DNA from: Crinalium epipsammum PCC 9333
GTDB taxonomy: Bacteria > Cyanobacteriota > Cyanobacteriia > Cyanobacteriales > PCC-9333
Direction: 5' to 3'
Assembly (NCBI RefSeq): GCF_000317495.1
Contig: NC_019735.1
Coordinates: 1 to 44,285, forward strand
Length of the DNA: 44,285 nt
Position numbers and translations under genes: made by a program. Below, piece by piece: positions 31,249-40,510 of the stretch (position 1 is its first letter; every line of letters starts with the position of its first letter). The notes under the pieces are model-generated. The model did not search any database, was not told where the DNA came from, and saw only the letters and a program-made list of their open reading frames with translations.

Positions 31249-33464
31249 TTAGCAAGATTACTAGAGGTAGCAATTTCAAGGGCTTACTGGATTACTTATT
31301 CTCTAAGCCTGGTGCAGAATTACTCGGTGGCAATATAGTAGGAGAAACAGCTTCAGAGTTAGCAAGTCAATTAGAAGAAAGCAGTCTTTTAAGTACTAGA
31401 GTTAAAAAACCCGTCTCTCATATTTCTTTAAGCATTCCTCCCACTGATAAGTTAGAAGATGTCGATTGGCTTGACATTGCTGCCTTCTATCTAAAGGCTA
31501 TGGGCTATGAATGTAATCAATATACGGTCATTCGTCATAGTGATAGAGAACACGATCATATTCACATTGCAGCTTGCAAAGTAAGGATAGATACAGGCAA
31601 ATGTGTAGACGATGATTGGGACTATCGAAGAAGTGAAGCAGTTGTTAAAAAACTTGAGGAAGATTACAATTTAACACCTTCACCTAGTAGTCAAGATAAA
31701 GACAGACGTTCACCCACTACCGGAGAACGTAGATTACTCGCGCGTACTGGAGAAGATAGTGTACGAGTAAAACTGCAAGATACTATTGACGAATTATGCA
31801 GTCAACAACCAACGATGCCAGAACTGATCGACCTCCTCAAAGACCAGGGCATTGACGTACAAGTTAAGGAAACTGTTAACGGATCAATGGGCATTTCCTA
31901 TAAGCTTGATGAGATTGCTTTTACTGGTAGTAAATTGGGTAGAGCTTATACTTTCAATGGATTACAGAAGTATCGCAACGTAGAATATGACCCTGAACAT
32001 GATAACGATGCGATCGCATTCGCTTCTAGTCGTCCACCAGTTATGACCAGTCAGAACTCAAGCACAACTGACTCAACTGAAGGTGATGATGATGACAACG
32101 AGACTATTGGTGCGATCGCTCCAAGTAACCAGGAAGTTGAGTTACCAGGGCAACTACCATTACTGCCAGAATTAGAGCTTGAACTAGAAAGTGATAAAGC
32201 TGCTAATAGTGATAATGATGATGAAACTGCAACAGCTAGTAGTGATAAAACTGCTAATAAAGATGATGAAAAATTAAATTACACTGATCTTTTTGCTGTT
32301 CCAGATGATTTTGATAAAGAGTTCCTTGAAAATCGCGCACGTGAAATACGAGAACAAGTAAGAGAAAAACAAGCAGCAGAACAGGCACGTCGTACAGCCG
32401 AAGCAATAGAGTATAGACGTGCAGAGGAACAACGGATCAATAATATTTACAAAGAAAATATCAATAATCCCATCTTCAATGAGTTGATACCAGATGAAGT
32501 GAAAGCTTTGTTTGAGGAAAGTATTGCACGAGAAAACATGGGCGCTAACGCTCCCAATGAGTTGCAATTAAATGATGCTACCGCACCATTACAAGCCTCA
32601 AATCTTACCCATGAAACTGCTCCAAGTGATTTAAGTGACCAAACTGCTCCAAGTGTTCTAAGTGTTCAACATGAAACTACTAATCGTGATCTAAGTGTTC
32701 AACATGAAACTACTAATCGTGATTTAACTGTTCAACATGAAACTACTCCAACTGATTTAACTGTTCCAACTGTTCCAACTGCACAAACTGAGTTAGACCA
32801 GGATGATGAAGAAGTAATAAATGTCGATCCAATTGAGGAAAATTGGGAACCACTGCGATCGCACTTAATCGAACAATACTGCTTGCCTCCATCCCTCCTC
32901 GATGCGCTGCACGAAACAGAGCGGCTGTATGCAAATGTTGATGGCATGGCAGTATTCAGTTTGCGTACTTTAGACAATATTGAAACAGGCGTGTGGGTAC
33001 TTAACCCATCAACTGAAGAGGATAAATGGGTGGATTTAATACTAGAACCAGAAGTTGAGGAAGAAGTAAACGGAGAACCTGCAATATTTTGGATAAGTTC
33101 GTTAGGTGACGCACCTAATGATAAAGCCATCATCACTCAAGACCCAATCGAAACTATTTCTTATGTAGCGTTAGATCCTAGTTTCGAGCAAAACAATACT
33201 ATATATATCAGTGCTTTTGGTGTAGACTCGCTCCCTATAAAATCTCTACAGCAGCTTAAATCCAACGTTGTAGTCAGTTTTAAAGGTGATGAAGAAGGTA
33301 TTGAATTACGAAACGAACTAGCAATCGCTTTACCTAAAAGTCAAAAAATGGAACTGGATGAAGCTGGTTGGAACGGAATGCTAAAAGAGCGATCGCAACA
33401 AGTAGAACAGATACAACTTATGGCGCAATACCAGTCACAGCAAGAATCACAGATGGAATTATAA
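31245..33464 (+). CDS. mobA: MobP-like relaxase
   Basis: 739 residues. Relaxase domain at about 1-150: the start ISKITRGSNFKGLLDYLF carries the likely catalytic Tyr17, SHISLSIPP follows, and the metal-binding histidine motif HDHIH is at 103-107. The middle is rich in acidic and Gln/Asn stretches and includes a coiled coil (AREIREQVREKQAAEQARR). From about 470 there are three 11-residue repeats (QHETTNRDLSV type) encoded by 33-bp DNA repeats. The C-terminal 200 residues are an unrecognised domain. It nicks oriT and leads the strand in conjugation. No T4SS genes are seen, so it is mobilisable rather than self-transmissible from this evidence. Confidence 0.88.
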   Translation: MISKITRGSNFKGLLDYLFSKPGAELLGGNIVGETASELASQLEESSLLSTRVKKPVSHISLSIPPTDKLEDVDWLDIAAFYLKAMGYECNQYTVIRHSDREHDHIHIAACKVRIDTGKCVDDDWDYRRSEAVVKKLEEDYNLTPSPSSQDKDRRSPTTGERRLLARTGEDSVRVKLQDTIDELCSQQPTMPELIDLLKDQGIDVQVKETVNGSMGISYKLDEIAFTGSKLGRAYTFNGLQKYRNVEYDPEHDNDAIAFASSRPPVMTSQNSSTTDSTEGDDDDNETIGAIAPSNQEVELPGQLPLLPELELELESDKAANSDNDDETATASSDKTANKDDEKLNYTDLFAVPDDFDKEFLENRAREIREQVREKQAAEQARRTAEAIEYRRAEEQRINNIYKENINNPIFNELIPDEVKALFEESIARENMGANAPNELQLNDATAPLQASNLTHETAPSDLSDQTAPSVLSVQHETTNRDLSVQHETTNRDLTVQHETTPTDLTVPTVPTAQTELDQDDEEVINVDPIEENWEPLRSHLIEQYCLPPSLLDALHETERLYANVDGMAVFSLRTLDNIETGVWVLNPSTEEDKWVDLILEPEVEEEVNGEPAIFWISSLGDAPNDKAIITQDPIETISYVALDPSFEQNNTIYISAFGVDSLPIKSLQQLKSNVVVSFKGDEEGIELRNELAIALPKSQKMELDEAGWNGMLKERSQQVEQIQLMAQYQSQQESQMEL
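32661..32759 (+). repeat. Three 33-bp in-frame repeats in the relaxase gene
   Basis: Units begin AGTGTTCAACATGAAACTAC at 32661 and 32694, with a diverged third copy at 32727. The 33-bp length keeps frame and encodes VQHETTNRDLS-type repeats. A recent tandem duplication in a spacer region. Confidence 0.85.
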
Positions 33465-33505
33465 CGTCAAAACGAGAGTGACGCGGTACTTTCCACCTGT
33501 AGAAA

Positions 33506-33545
33506 TTTCCAAGGAATTAAATCCAAAATTTTAATTCCTTGGAAA
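33506..33545. terminator. 16-bp perfect hairpin after the relaxase gene
   Basis: TTTCCAAGGAATTAAA (33506-33521) is perfectly inverted at 33530-33545 around an eight-base loop. It lies 42 bases after the relaxase stop. It could end the mob transcript, though the T-run after the stem is missing. The AAGGAATTAAAT part recurs at 33608. Confidence 0.5.
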
Positions 33546-33623
33546 AATCTGAGGTAGTTATTTACCTTGTCGTCATACAGAATTATTACATTATGTAACT
33601 TTTTTCTAAGGAATTAAATCATG

Positions 33624-33701
33624 CAATTGTTTAAGGTTTGAAGTGGGTACAATTGTTTAAAGTTAAAAGTGGCTTCAACTGTTTAATCTTTCAAGTGGAA
33701 A
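33624..33701 (+). repeat. Three 26-bp direct repeats
   Basis: Units start at 33624, 33650 and 33676, each reading CAAYTGTTTAA followed by eight variable bases and AAGTGG. Regular 26-bp spacing of diverged copies suggests protein-binding iterons rather than a recent duplication. Confidence 0.65.
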
Positions 33702-33845
33702 AAGACTTTTTCGTTGGCTCTGCGATAGCAGATTTGTAGTTTTAACTGTCTCTAACATTAACTAACAATCTCGCGACAAAAAGCCGCTAGGCTATCCTTA
33801 AACAGCCAAAGATTCTAATATTATTTTAATTAATTCTTGTCTAAA

Positions 33846-33915
33846 GCACTACTAACGTAGTGCCTTAAAAAAAGTAACGTGATTGTTGAAATTCTTTATT
33901 ACTGTTAGATTGCAC
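33846..33915 (+). repeat. Dispersed hairpin repeat, copy 2
   Basis: Hairpin GCACTAC-TAAC-GTAGTGC (33846-33863), then AAAGTAACGTGATTGTTGAA, ATTCTTTATT and TTGCAC. The stem sequence differs from the other copies but pairs perfectly, i.e. compensatory change, while the flanking core is conserved. Confidence 0.75.
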
Positions 33916-34160
33916 TTGTTGACGACACTGCAACTAATCACTTTACTTTCTCACTAAAGTTACACTGTTGCTGCTGTAATTACTGTATACACAACTGTTA
34001 GAAGTGAACTTAACTACAAAAGTTTAAAGTAAAAAGTGATAATTCTACAGCATTAGTTAAAAAAAAGTTGCATCTGTATTCCAAATCACTACAAAGAATT
34101 AGGCAATGATTTTATACTTGAGATTTAGCACTGATTAGAAATGAAGAAGGAGCTAGGCTG

Positions 34161-34589
34161 TTGCTCAAACTACTGGCTACAGTAATTACCTTATTTACCG
34201 TAGCGACTACATCTGTTACTTCTGTAACTGCTCAAAACAATAATCCGATTGTTCGTGGTCAATACTTGGTTGAACAAGTCGCCATGTGTGCTGACTGCCA
34301 TTCTCCACGTAATGAGCAAGGAGAATTTGATCGTGTCCACTGGCTACAGGGTGCGCCGATTGGATTCAAACCTATTTTTCCCATGCCAGCTTGGGCAGAG
34401 ATGGCACCTTCAATTGCTGGTATTGGCAATGAAGGTTCAACGCAGGAAGAAGAAGCTGTTGTCAAACTGTTAGAGACAGGACTGAACTCCCAAGGGATGC
34501 CAGCACGCCCACCCATGCCAACTTACAGGCTGTCACACTCCGATGCTGTGGCGGTTGTCGCTTATCTCAAATCCTTAAACAGCAATTGA
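34161..34589 (+). CDS. Secreted c-type cytochrome
   Basis: 142 residues from a TTG at 34161, supported by AAGGAG ten bases upstream. Signal peptide about 1-24 (LLATVITLFTVATTSVTSVT, cleavage near AQN). Haem motif CADCH at 43-47 and a C-terminal domain with QGMPARPPMPTYRLS, whose Met is the likely axial ligand, then VAYLKSL. A small periplasmic or lumenal electron carrier resembling the cytochrome subunits of dehydrogenases. No partner enzyme is nearby, so its electron donor is unknown. Confidence 0.85.
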   Translation: MLKLLATVITLFTVATTSVTSVTAQNNNPIVRGQYLVEQVAMCADCHSPRNEQGEFDRVHWLQGAPIGFKPIFPMPAWAEMAPSIAGIGNEGSTQEEEAVVKLLETGLNSQGMPARPPMPTYRLSHSDAVAVVAYLKSLNSN

Positions 34590-34754
34590 GAATAGTATGA
34601 AATGCGAAAGCACAAGTTAAAAAGACCGAGCGAATGAACTCTCAGAAATGAAAAGTGAACTCACACCAGAATTAACGTGAAAAAAACTGGACTTGTTGAC
34701 GATAGTGCGTAGTGCGATAGCGAAGCGCTGACTTGTCAGTTCGCACACTGAATA

Positions 34755-34774
34755 CTAATCAAATGTTTGATTAG
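34755..34774. promoter_or_regulatory. 20-bp inverted repeat before hypothetical gene
   Basis: CTAATCAAA-TG-TTTGATTAG is a near-perfect palindrome 20 bases before the start of the next gene. Likely an operator or a hairpin in its leader. Confidence 0.45.
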
Positions 34775-34793
34775 CACAAAACTCTTGTTCTGA

Positions 34794-35633
34794 TTGGAAA
34801 TTTATTTGGACTATACAACTCGATTTAATCCATCAGAAGATGCCCTGCTATATTGGCTGCGAGAGCGGGTAGATCGCTCTATGCTTGAAGAAATTGCTAT
34901 GGCGGATTATAGTTACAACTACGAGTTGCATTTGAGTGCATTACTGAAAGTGCATCAAGGTGAAGCATTGCCAGTTCCTATACCTTGGGAACCAAGGGAA
35001 GTGCTGGAATTAACTCGCTGGTCGGAACCAGATGATCTTTATATCGAGAAGTATAAGGTTTCTAAGAGTTTCAATAAGGGTTCTAAGGGGATTCCTGGTC
35101 ATTTGATACGGGCGTTTGCCTGTACCTTGCTGTTGCGTGCTGTCGTAGAACCAGAAAACCGAAACTCTTTTGACGGCGAGAATTCAACAATTGTTCAGCT
35201 TGTCAGTAGTGCTATCCACCTAGGGCAAGATGCAGCCACAGCAACTGTTAGGTTTCTAGCATGGTGTGTCGAGCAAGTGCCTCATCACTATGAGACGGAA
35301 AGACCTTTCTACGTCATGGGAATTCTGTTGCTAGAGGTATTTCTTGCTACTGATAAGAAAAAGAAGAATAGTAAGAAAAAGAAGAATGCTAAGGAAACCT
35401 ATTGCGAATCTCTACTTCTTCTTTGCGATTGGGTGATGGATGAGGAAGCTAAAGTGCGAAACAATGATAACGTGCCTTCTTCTGATTGGCTATTAGGTTT
35501 GACATTTTTCGACATCAAACACGACACCTGGAAATTACTTACCCGACAGCTATTGATCGAACCCATAGTTCCTCATAGTAAGAAAACAGTAGAAATCTTA
35601 GAGCTAATTGGTTTGTCTTTGTTAGAGAGTTAA
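34794..35633 (+). CDS. Hypothetical protein
   Basis: 279 residues from a TTG at 34794 (no better start upstream). Family not recognised. Largely helical: SEDALLYWLRERVDRSMLEE, LIRAFACTLLLRAVVEPENR, TVRFLAWCVEQVPHHYETER, with a Lys-rich insertion (about residues 186-198) and a C-terminal LLTRQLLIEPIVPH. The all-helical plan recalls polymorphic-toxin immunity proteins, but this is only a resemblance. It shares the area with another unassigned soluble protein (35861-36259). Confidence 0.5.
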   Translation: MEIYLDYTTRFNPSEDALLYWLRERVDRSMLEEIAMADYSYNYELHLSALLKVHQGEALPVPIPWEPREVLELTRWSEPDDLYIEKYKVSKSFNKGSKGIPGHLIRAFACTLLLRAVVEPENRNSFDGENSTIVQLVSSAIHLGQDAATATVRFLAWCVEQVPHHYETERPFYVMGILLLEVFLATDKKKKNSKKKKNAKETYCESLLLLCDWVMDEEAKVRNNDNVPSSDWLLGLTFFDIKHDTWKLLTRQLLIEPIVPHSKKTVEILELIGLSLLES

Positions 35634-35860
35634 TATAACGATCAAAGAAGCTAAAGTGGCGATCGCGCTTGTGTTCTTTACCATTTATTCAAGCTGTAAA
35701 AACTGTAAAGTGAAAGATTTTACGCCCTTATTTATGCTACTTCTTCAGATATATTAATGTAGCTTTTTGAAAATTCATAATCCTAAATAACAGTTTTTTA
35801 AAAACAGCCGCACTTGCTGAGTTTTACTTGATAGATTTAAGTGGATACACACTACCAAGT

Positions 35861-36259
35861 ATGAACGATTACGACAGCCTGTACTGCAAACTTTATGTTG
35901 ATTGTGATGTCAACAGAAATGAACTCGTAGGACTCATTGCTAAATTAACATCAAGTCGGATTGAACGGTGGAGCGTTAGTACCCCAGAATGTGAAATTGA
36001 CGTGAGAAATAATGATGACTTTGACAACAACAAGCGCAGTAAGTTTCCTGATGGTTTTCTCTACTATCGTTTTTATCTTGATATAGAGAGAACCGAGGAT
36101 ACGGAGCGAGGTTCATACATAGAGAGCATATCTCGACTGCTAGAAGATTTCTGGTTACTCAGTTACAAAGCCGTTGCTGCCTGTGATTTTGAAGAAGAAT
36201 TACCGAGAAAAGGTGGGTATAATTGGCAGGATAAATGTAGCGGTCTGCAATCAGATTAA
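35861..36259 (+). CDS. Hypothetical protein
   Basis: 132 residues from the ATG at 35861; an in-frame TTG at 35828 is possible. Small soluble alpha/beta protein: SLYCKLYVDCDVNRNELVGL, VSTPECEIDVRNN, FLYYRFYLDIE and a C-terminal helix ESISRLLEDFWLLSYKAVAA. The pattern of a strand followed by NRNELVGLIAKL resembles small immunity-like proteins of cyanobacteria, but no family name is certain. About 230 bases from its upstream neighbour, with an AT-rich gap. Confidence 0.5.
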   Translation: MNDYDSLYCKLYVDCDVNRNELVGLIAKLTSSRIERWSVSTPECEIDVRNNDDFDNNKRSKFPDGFLYYRFYLDIERTEDTERGSYIESISRLLEDFWLLSYKAVAACDFEEELPRKGGYNWQDKCSGLQSD

Positions 36260-37147
36260 AAGTTAAAACTGTCAAATAGTTACACTGTTATCACACCACC
36301 ATCTATTGTGCGATCGCGTTGTGCGAACTGACAAATTAGCACACCGAATACTTATTATCTTGTATTAGCGCCCCTAGCGTGGCGCTTTATGAAAAAGTAC
36401 CGTGATTGTTGAAATTCTTTATTCACTGTTGCACTTCAACTAATTACTGCACTATTTCACTACTGTCTCTAACTGCACTGCTACACCTTGTACTGCACCT
36501 TGTACTGCACTTGTCCCATTATCAATCGCTGGTAAAAGCTTGATAAACCGTTGAGACTATTTGTATTCCCGTATATTCTTTTCGGCAAAGTTTTACAGAA
36601 ATATTTTACTGTTGACAAGGCGCAAAGCCTGTTGGCAAGGACTGTACAGGCTGTTTGATACACTCATAAACATTGTTACTCGGAAGCGCGAGGAACTGTT
36701 TTGCACCATAAGGGCAATAGCACTTCTTCAACCCAAAGCATAAATACTTAGCCGTAGTGGTCAACAAAAGGTCAACAATCGGTTGACTTGGTACACCATT
36801 AGTAAACCACTGGGAAACCTATCAATAAGCTATTTTTAACGCCTAATAAGCCCCCCAAAATGGGCGAGTTAAAAAATAGATACTTACTACAGAATTTTGT
36901 TCAATCTGGAGTTTGAGGGCAAGAAGCTTTATGCTGTAATGTATAGGAATTGTGTGAACTGACAACGAATGAGAGTCGCTCATAACGCACTCTACCTCCG
37001 AACTTGGCAAATCAATTAACGAAATAGCAGCCTAGTCACGTTTCCTCTCCTAGAAAGGTCATACCTGGAAGTAGTTGCTTCTATTACGAATGTTCAACTA
37101 GCTATAACGACAGAAAAGCTACGCCAACGCAGAGCAGAAAATATTTT
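36260..37147. other. Non-coding region with dispersed repeat copy 3 and GGTCAACAA repeats
   Basis: No gene is convincing. It has the repeat copy at 36367-36434 with its ACTGCAC-rich tail to about 36515. There are two GGTCAACAA copies at 36759 and 36770 plus an inverted GGTTGAC at 36781, which could be an operator. The rest shows nothing I can name. Confidence 0.5.
36367..36434 (+). repeat. Dispersed hairpin repeat, copy 3
   Basis: Hairpin AGCGCC/GGCGCT (36367-36386), then AAAAAGTACCGTGATTGTTG, AAATTCTTTATTCACTG and TTGCAC. Nearly identical core to copies 1 and 4, with yet another paired stem sequence. Confidence 0.8.
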
Positions 37148-37171
37148 GTGGTAAATACGTTTGTTAAAAAA

Positions 37172-38266
37172 ATGCAACTCAAATCTTACCCAAAGCCCAA
37201 ACATCCTTGGCTACAAAAATGTCTAGCTCAACTCACAAAAATACCCCACATCCAGATTGATACAACAACGGTTGTAGAACCTCGTCCACCTGCCGATGCT
37301 TTATTAACTATTGTTACTCCTCAACAGATAAATCTGAAATATATTGTTTTTATCAAATCTAATGTAACTCTAAAAACGCTAGATATAGTAATTGAATATC
37401 TAACTTTTTTCCAGCCAAAAGAACACGATGATCCCAGCCCGCTATTGGTTACAGATACCTTATCTGATGCAGTAATTCAAGCATTAATTGAACAAAATAT
37501 TGAATTTATTGATACTACAGGTAATACTTACCTGAATAATTCATCCTTTTATATTTTAATAAAAAACAGTGCAGTTCAGAGTAATAAATTATCTAATTCC
37601 TCAATTACTACCAGCACTTTAAAAGTTGCCTACGCTATCCTACAAGATCCAACAATCTTAAAAGCTCACTCTAAAAAACTAGAAGAAGTTGCTGGAGTTG
37701 ACTTGAAAACTGCTAAACGCAGCTTGCAAAGCTTGTGTAAACTTAATTATTTACAGCGTCAAAAAGGTAATCAATATCGAATTGAAAATTACCTAAAGCT
37801 GATCGAAAGATGGAATATGGGATATGTAGAAAACTTACGTTCAGAACTTTTAATAGATACATTTAGCCCAATTCTATATCATCAGTTTTCAGAGATATTC
37901 AACGAAATCATAGACCTAGCTAAAACTGACAAATTTTTAATTGGAGGAGAACTTGGTGCTGCCCTCATTACAAATTACTTAAAACCAATCAGCGCCGTTA
38001 TCCATATTCCAAAAGAACAGAATTATCGGCTCATCACTGCTAAGTTGCGTCTCCGACCAGACCCGCAAGGAAATATTAGCATTCTTAAACAATTTGGAAG
38101 TAAGAACACCTCGGATAATAATTACCCAAATTTTGTAGTAGATCCCTTATTAATTTATGCTGAATTAGCTTTACATCCAGACGAGCGTTTAAAAGAAACA
38201 GCTAACCGTCTTTACCACCAATATATTTCTGATAAACAAGAAATTGCACTCGATGCTGTAGCATGA
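37172..38266 (+). CDS. abiEi: AbiEi-family antitoxin (type IV TA)
   Basis: 364 residues from the ATG at 37172; a GTG at 37148 extends it by eight. Residues about 150-220 form a winged helix (TLKVAYAILQDPTILKAHSK, then KTAKRSLQSLCKLNYLQRQK), and the C-terminal part holds IGGELGAALITNYLKPISAV typical of AbiEi-like antitoxins. The gene overlaps its partner by four bases (ATGA). AbiE systems give phage resistance and plasmid stability: the antitoxin represses the operon and counteracts the nucleotidyltransferase toxin. Confidence 0.8.
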   Translation: MQLKSYPKPKHPWLQKCLAQLTKIPHIQIDTTTVVEPRPPADALLTIVTPQQINLKYIVFIKSNVTLKTLDIVIEYLTFFQPKEHDDPSPLLVTDTLSDAVIQALIEQNIEFIDTTGNTYLNNSSFYILIKNSAVQSNKLSNSSITTSTLKVAYAILQDPTILKAHSKKLEEVAGVDLKTAKRSLQSLCKLNYLQRQKGNQYRIENYLKLIERWNMGYVENLRSELLIDTFSPILYHQFSEIFNEIIDLAKTDKFLIGGELGAALITNYLKPISAVIHIPKEQNYRLITAKLRLRPDPQGNISILKQFGSKNTSDNNYPNFVVDPLLIYAELALHPDERLKETANRLYHQYISDKQEIALDAVA

Positions 38267-39132
38267 ACGAGCCACAATTTGAACTAGACCCAAATACAAA
38301 ACAAATTCTTACTGATCTAAAAACGGTCAGCGAGCAATTACAAGTTCCAATACTCTTGGTTGGTGCTAGAGCCAGAGGTTTTATCTTTGATAATCAATAT
38401 GGAGTTGAGGGTCGAGCAACTACAGATTGGGATGTGGCAGTAAAGTTGGATAGTTGGGAGCTTTACGATGCGTTAGTAAATAAAATGACTACTGGGGAAA
38501 CTGCTCTCTTTAAAAAAACCCGTGTCATGCACAAATTCATCCACCTGAAAACACAATTAGAAGTTGACGTTATTCCCTTTGGAAATATTAGCAATGAACG
38601 CCAAGAAATTACCTGGAATGATGGCAATATTATGAGTGTTTTAGGTTTTGAGGAAGCCTTTTCAAATACACCAATTGAAACAATTGATGATATTACAATT
38701 AGGATTGTACCCCTGACTGCTTTTATGGCGTTAAAACTCTTAGCTTGGAATGAACGCCGAGCAAATAAAGATTTAGAAGATATTATTTTTATTCTTGAAA
38801 ATTATTATATCCCAAACCGTGACGAAGAAGACCGAATGTTTAGGGAATTTAATAGCGAAATCTTTGAAGAAAATAAGTTGGAGTTTTATGAAGCAGCTAT
38901 CGCTCTGCTGGGTAGAGATATTAGCAAAATATTTTCAGAAGAAACTATTAATAAAGTGAAACAAATTCTGGCACAAATTATTACTTTTCAAACTCAGTAT
39001 TTACCAGGATTTATATCGAAAAATTTAGATGGAGATGCTTGGGATAAAGAGTTTGATCGCCTTGTGAGGCGATTGGAAGCACTCCAATATGGTCTAGAAA
39101 ATACTACAACAATATACGACTTAGACTCTTAA
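38263..39132 (+). CDS. abiEii: AbiEii-like nucleotidyltransferase toxin
   Basis: 289 residues. The nucleotidyltransferase core is clear: LVGARARGFIF (GAR at 34-36 in place of the usual GS) and TTDWDVAVKL with paired Asp 55 and 57. LEVDVIPFG carries the third acidic residue, and LTAFMALKLLAWNERRANKD the family KLxAwxxR motif with a downstream Asp. It is expected to transfer nucleotides to an RNA target. The frame overlaps the antitoxin start to stop, and its end overlaps the convergent recombinase by four bases. Confidence 0.8.
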   Translation: MNEPQFELDPNTKQILTDLKTVSEQLQVPILLVGARARGFIFDNQYGVEGRATTDWDVAVKLDSWELYDALVNKMTTGETALFKKTRVMHKFIHLKTQLEVDVIPFGNISNERQEITWNDGNIMSVLGFEEAFSNTPIETIDDITIRIVPLTAFMALKLLAWNERRANKDLEDIIFILENYYIPNRDEEDRMFREFNSEIFEENKLEFYEAAIALLGRDISKIFSEETINKVKQILAQIITFQTQYLPGFISKNLDGDAWDKEFDRLVRRLEALQYGLENTTTIYDLDS

Positions 39133-40094
39133 ACTAAATCAGCAAGTAAATCTGTAATCTCTCCTTGATGACTCAATCGGTTGTCATCGTAAATCATCAA
39201 AGTATTTAAGTTACTATGTCGTGATAACTTCTGCACCCTCCTTACGTCTCCGTTAGTCGCTTCTAATGCTGCTGTTACCGATGAATGTCTAATCCGGTGA
39301 GGTGACAACTGTTTGGTAATACCAGCATCAAGAGCGATCGCACTAACAATTCTATAAATGCTAGTAGTAGTTAACCGATGACCAATTGCCCTACTTGACA
39401 GTGAAATAAATACAGGAGAATTAATATCAGTTTCCCGTCGTGCCTGTAACCATTCCTGCAAAGCTTTGATAGTCTGAACAGAAACAGCTATAGCTTCCTT
39501 CTGGCTACCTCTACCCTTACCTAGAATCCACAACCTACGGGAATCTAAATCTAGATCGCCAATCGAGAGCGATGATACTTCCCCGCGTCTAAGTGCGTTA
39601 TCCCAGAGCAGCCGTAGCAGAGCATAATCACGCTTACCCATCAAAGTGTCACGGTTGGGAACTGCCAACATCTTCTTAAAAACGTCAGGTGTAATACCGG
39701 ACGTATCTCGATAGGGGCGCACTTTCTCAGACTTAATATCAATCAGTGTATAACTACATTGACCAATCTTATTAGCATAGTTAACCAAACTCTTGATAGC
39801 AGACAATCTGCGGTTAACAGTTGCCTCTTTTAACCCGCGTTCCACCAATATTTGTTTATAACGAAGCACCAGGGCTATCGCCTTAAACCTGTCCAAGTGT
39901 AAAAACTCACTTACTCGTTGTGGCGTAGGTTCATCACCAGTAATAGTTTTGAAAAAGTCCTTCAAGTCTTTGGCGTATTCGTGCTTAGTTTTAGTAGAAC
40001 GCTTATCCGCCACAAAATCTGTGAGGATATCTTGATTAGTAATTGCAAGCATCGTTAGTTCAGTATTTTCCGTAGTTACAGCTATATTACTCAT
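39129..40094 (-). CDS. Tyrosine recombinase (XerC/D-like)
   Basis: 321 residues from the ATG at 40094 (a TTG one codon upstream is in frame). The N-terminal core-binding domain lies at about 20-120. Catalytic residues are visible (numbering one less than from the TTG): Arg in DNALRRGEV (169), Lys in LGKGRGSQKE, His-Arg in SPHRIRHSS (266, 269), His in LSRHSNLN (293) and Tyr in LMIYDD (302). Likely resolves plasmid multimers or drives integration. Convergent with AbiEii. The inverted repeats upstream (40160-40245) may be its recombination site or operator. Confidence 0.9.
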   Translation of the reverse strand: MSNIAVTTENTELTMLAITNQDILTDFVADKRSTKTKHEYAKDLKDFFKTITGDEPTPQRVSEFLHLDRFKAIALVLRYKQILVERGLKEATVNRRLSAIKSLVNYANKIGQCSYTLIDIKSEKVRPYRDTSGITPDVFKKMLAVPNRDTLMGKRDYALLRLLWDNALRRGEVSSLSIGDLDLDSRRLWILGKGRGSQKEAIAVSVQTIKALQEWLQARRETDINSPVFISLSSRAIGHRLTTTSIYRIVSAIALDAGITKQLSPHRIRHSSVTAALEATNGDVRRVQKLSRHSNLNTLMIYDDNRLSHQGEITDLLADLV

Positions 40095-40149
40095 CAAATC
40101 TTATGTATGAAAACATTCATTAGCGTACATAAGATGTTATTAAGGTTTC

Positions 40150-40245
40150 TAATGGTTGATACCATCAAGTAACAATTTGATACCTGATGGCTAACTCAAG
40201 GCATCAACCCAACTGTCACGCCGCCATTAGAGAGCATGACAGTTA
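40150..40245. promoter_or_regulatory. Inverted and direct repeats upstream of the recombinase
   Basis: Two TTGATACC direct repeats (about 40154 and 40177), a CCATCA/TGATGG pair, and an 8-bp inverted repeat AACTGTCA (40212-40219) / TGACAGTT (40238-40245) with an 18-base centre. Candidate recombination core or operator; the exact site cannot be proven here. Confidence 0.4.
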
Positions 40246-40386
40246 GCCTTTATTTGGTACAAGTATTTACACCTGTTTTTCTCTGCATGGCGGTACAACC
40301 ATTCATATTTAGGTGTGTCAGAAAAAGGGTAGCCCGAACATATTGCATTCTGAACGTAGTAGCCACTAGGTACAATTCCCCTCGTC

Positions 40387-40510
40387 CTGCACTCAGTTCT
40401 AAGCTGTTATCAGGGAATATTTCGAGTAATTAAGCCTTTAACGACTGTTTGATTACCTGTTGGTGTAATTGGTCGTAAATTTGATTTGAGTGCGGTTATA
40501 GCTCAATAGT
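40387..40510 (-). pseudogene. Decayed copy of the 17897-18163 gene
   Basis: The reverse strand here aligns clearly with 18040-18175 (shared LSYNR start region, TNYT, and a strongly conserved tail with SLELSA/TTAGAACTGAGTGCA), but contains stops and shifts. A remnant of the same small gene family. Nothing else coding is seen between 40246 and 40815. Confidence 0.55.

Larger units (their letters stand above)
33465..34140. other. Non-coding region with long hairpin, 26-bp repeats and dispersed repeat copy 2
   Basis: No gene is seen. It holds, in order: a perfect 16-bp stem at 33506-33545, three 26-bp direct repeats at 33624-33701, and a dispersed repeat copy at 33846-33915. Each is listed separately. 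Confidence 0.6.

Noticed and set aside
32661-32759. 33-bp repeats as a CRISPR-like array
   Set aside because: Repeats are contiguous with no spacers, keep frame and encode a protein repeat in the relaxase.
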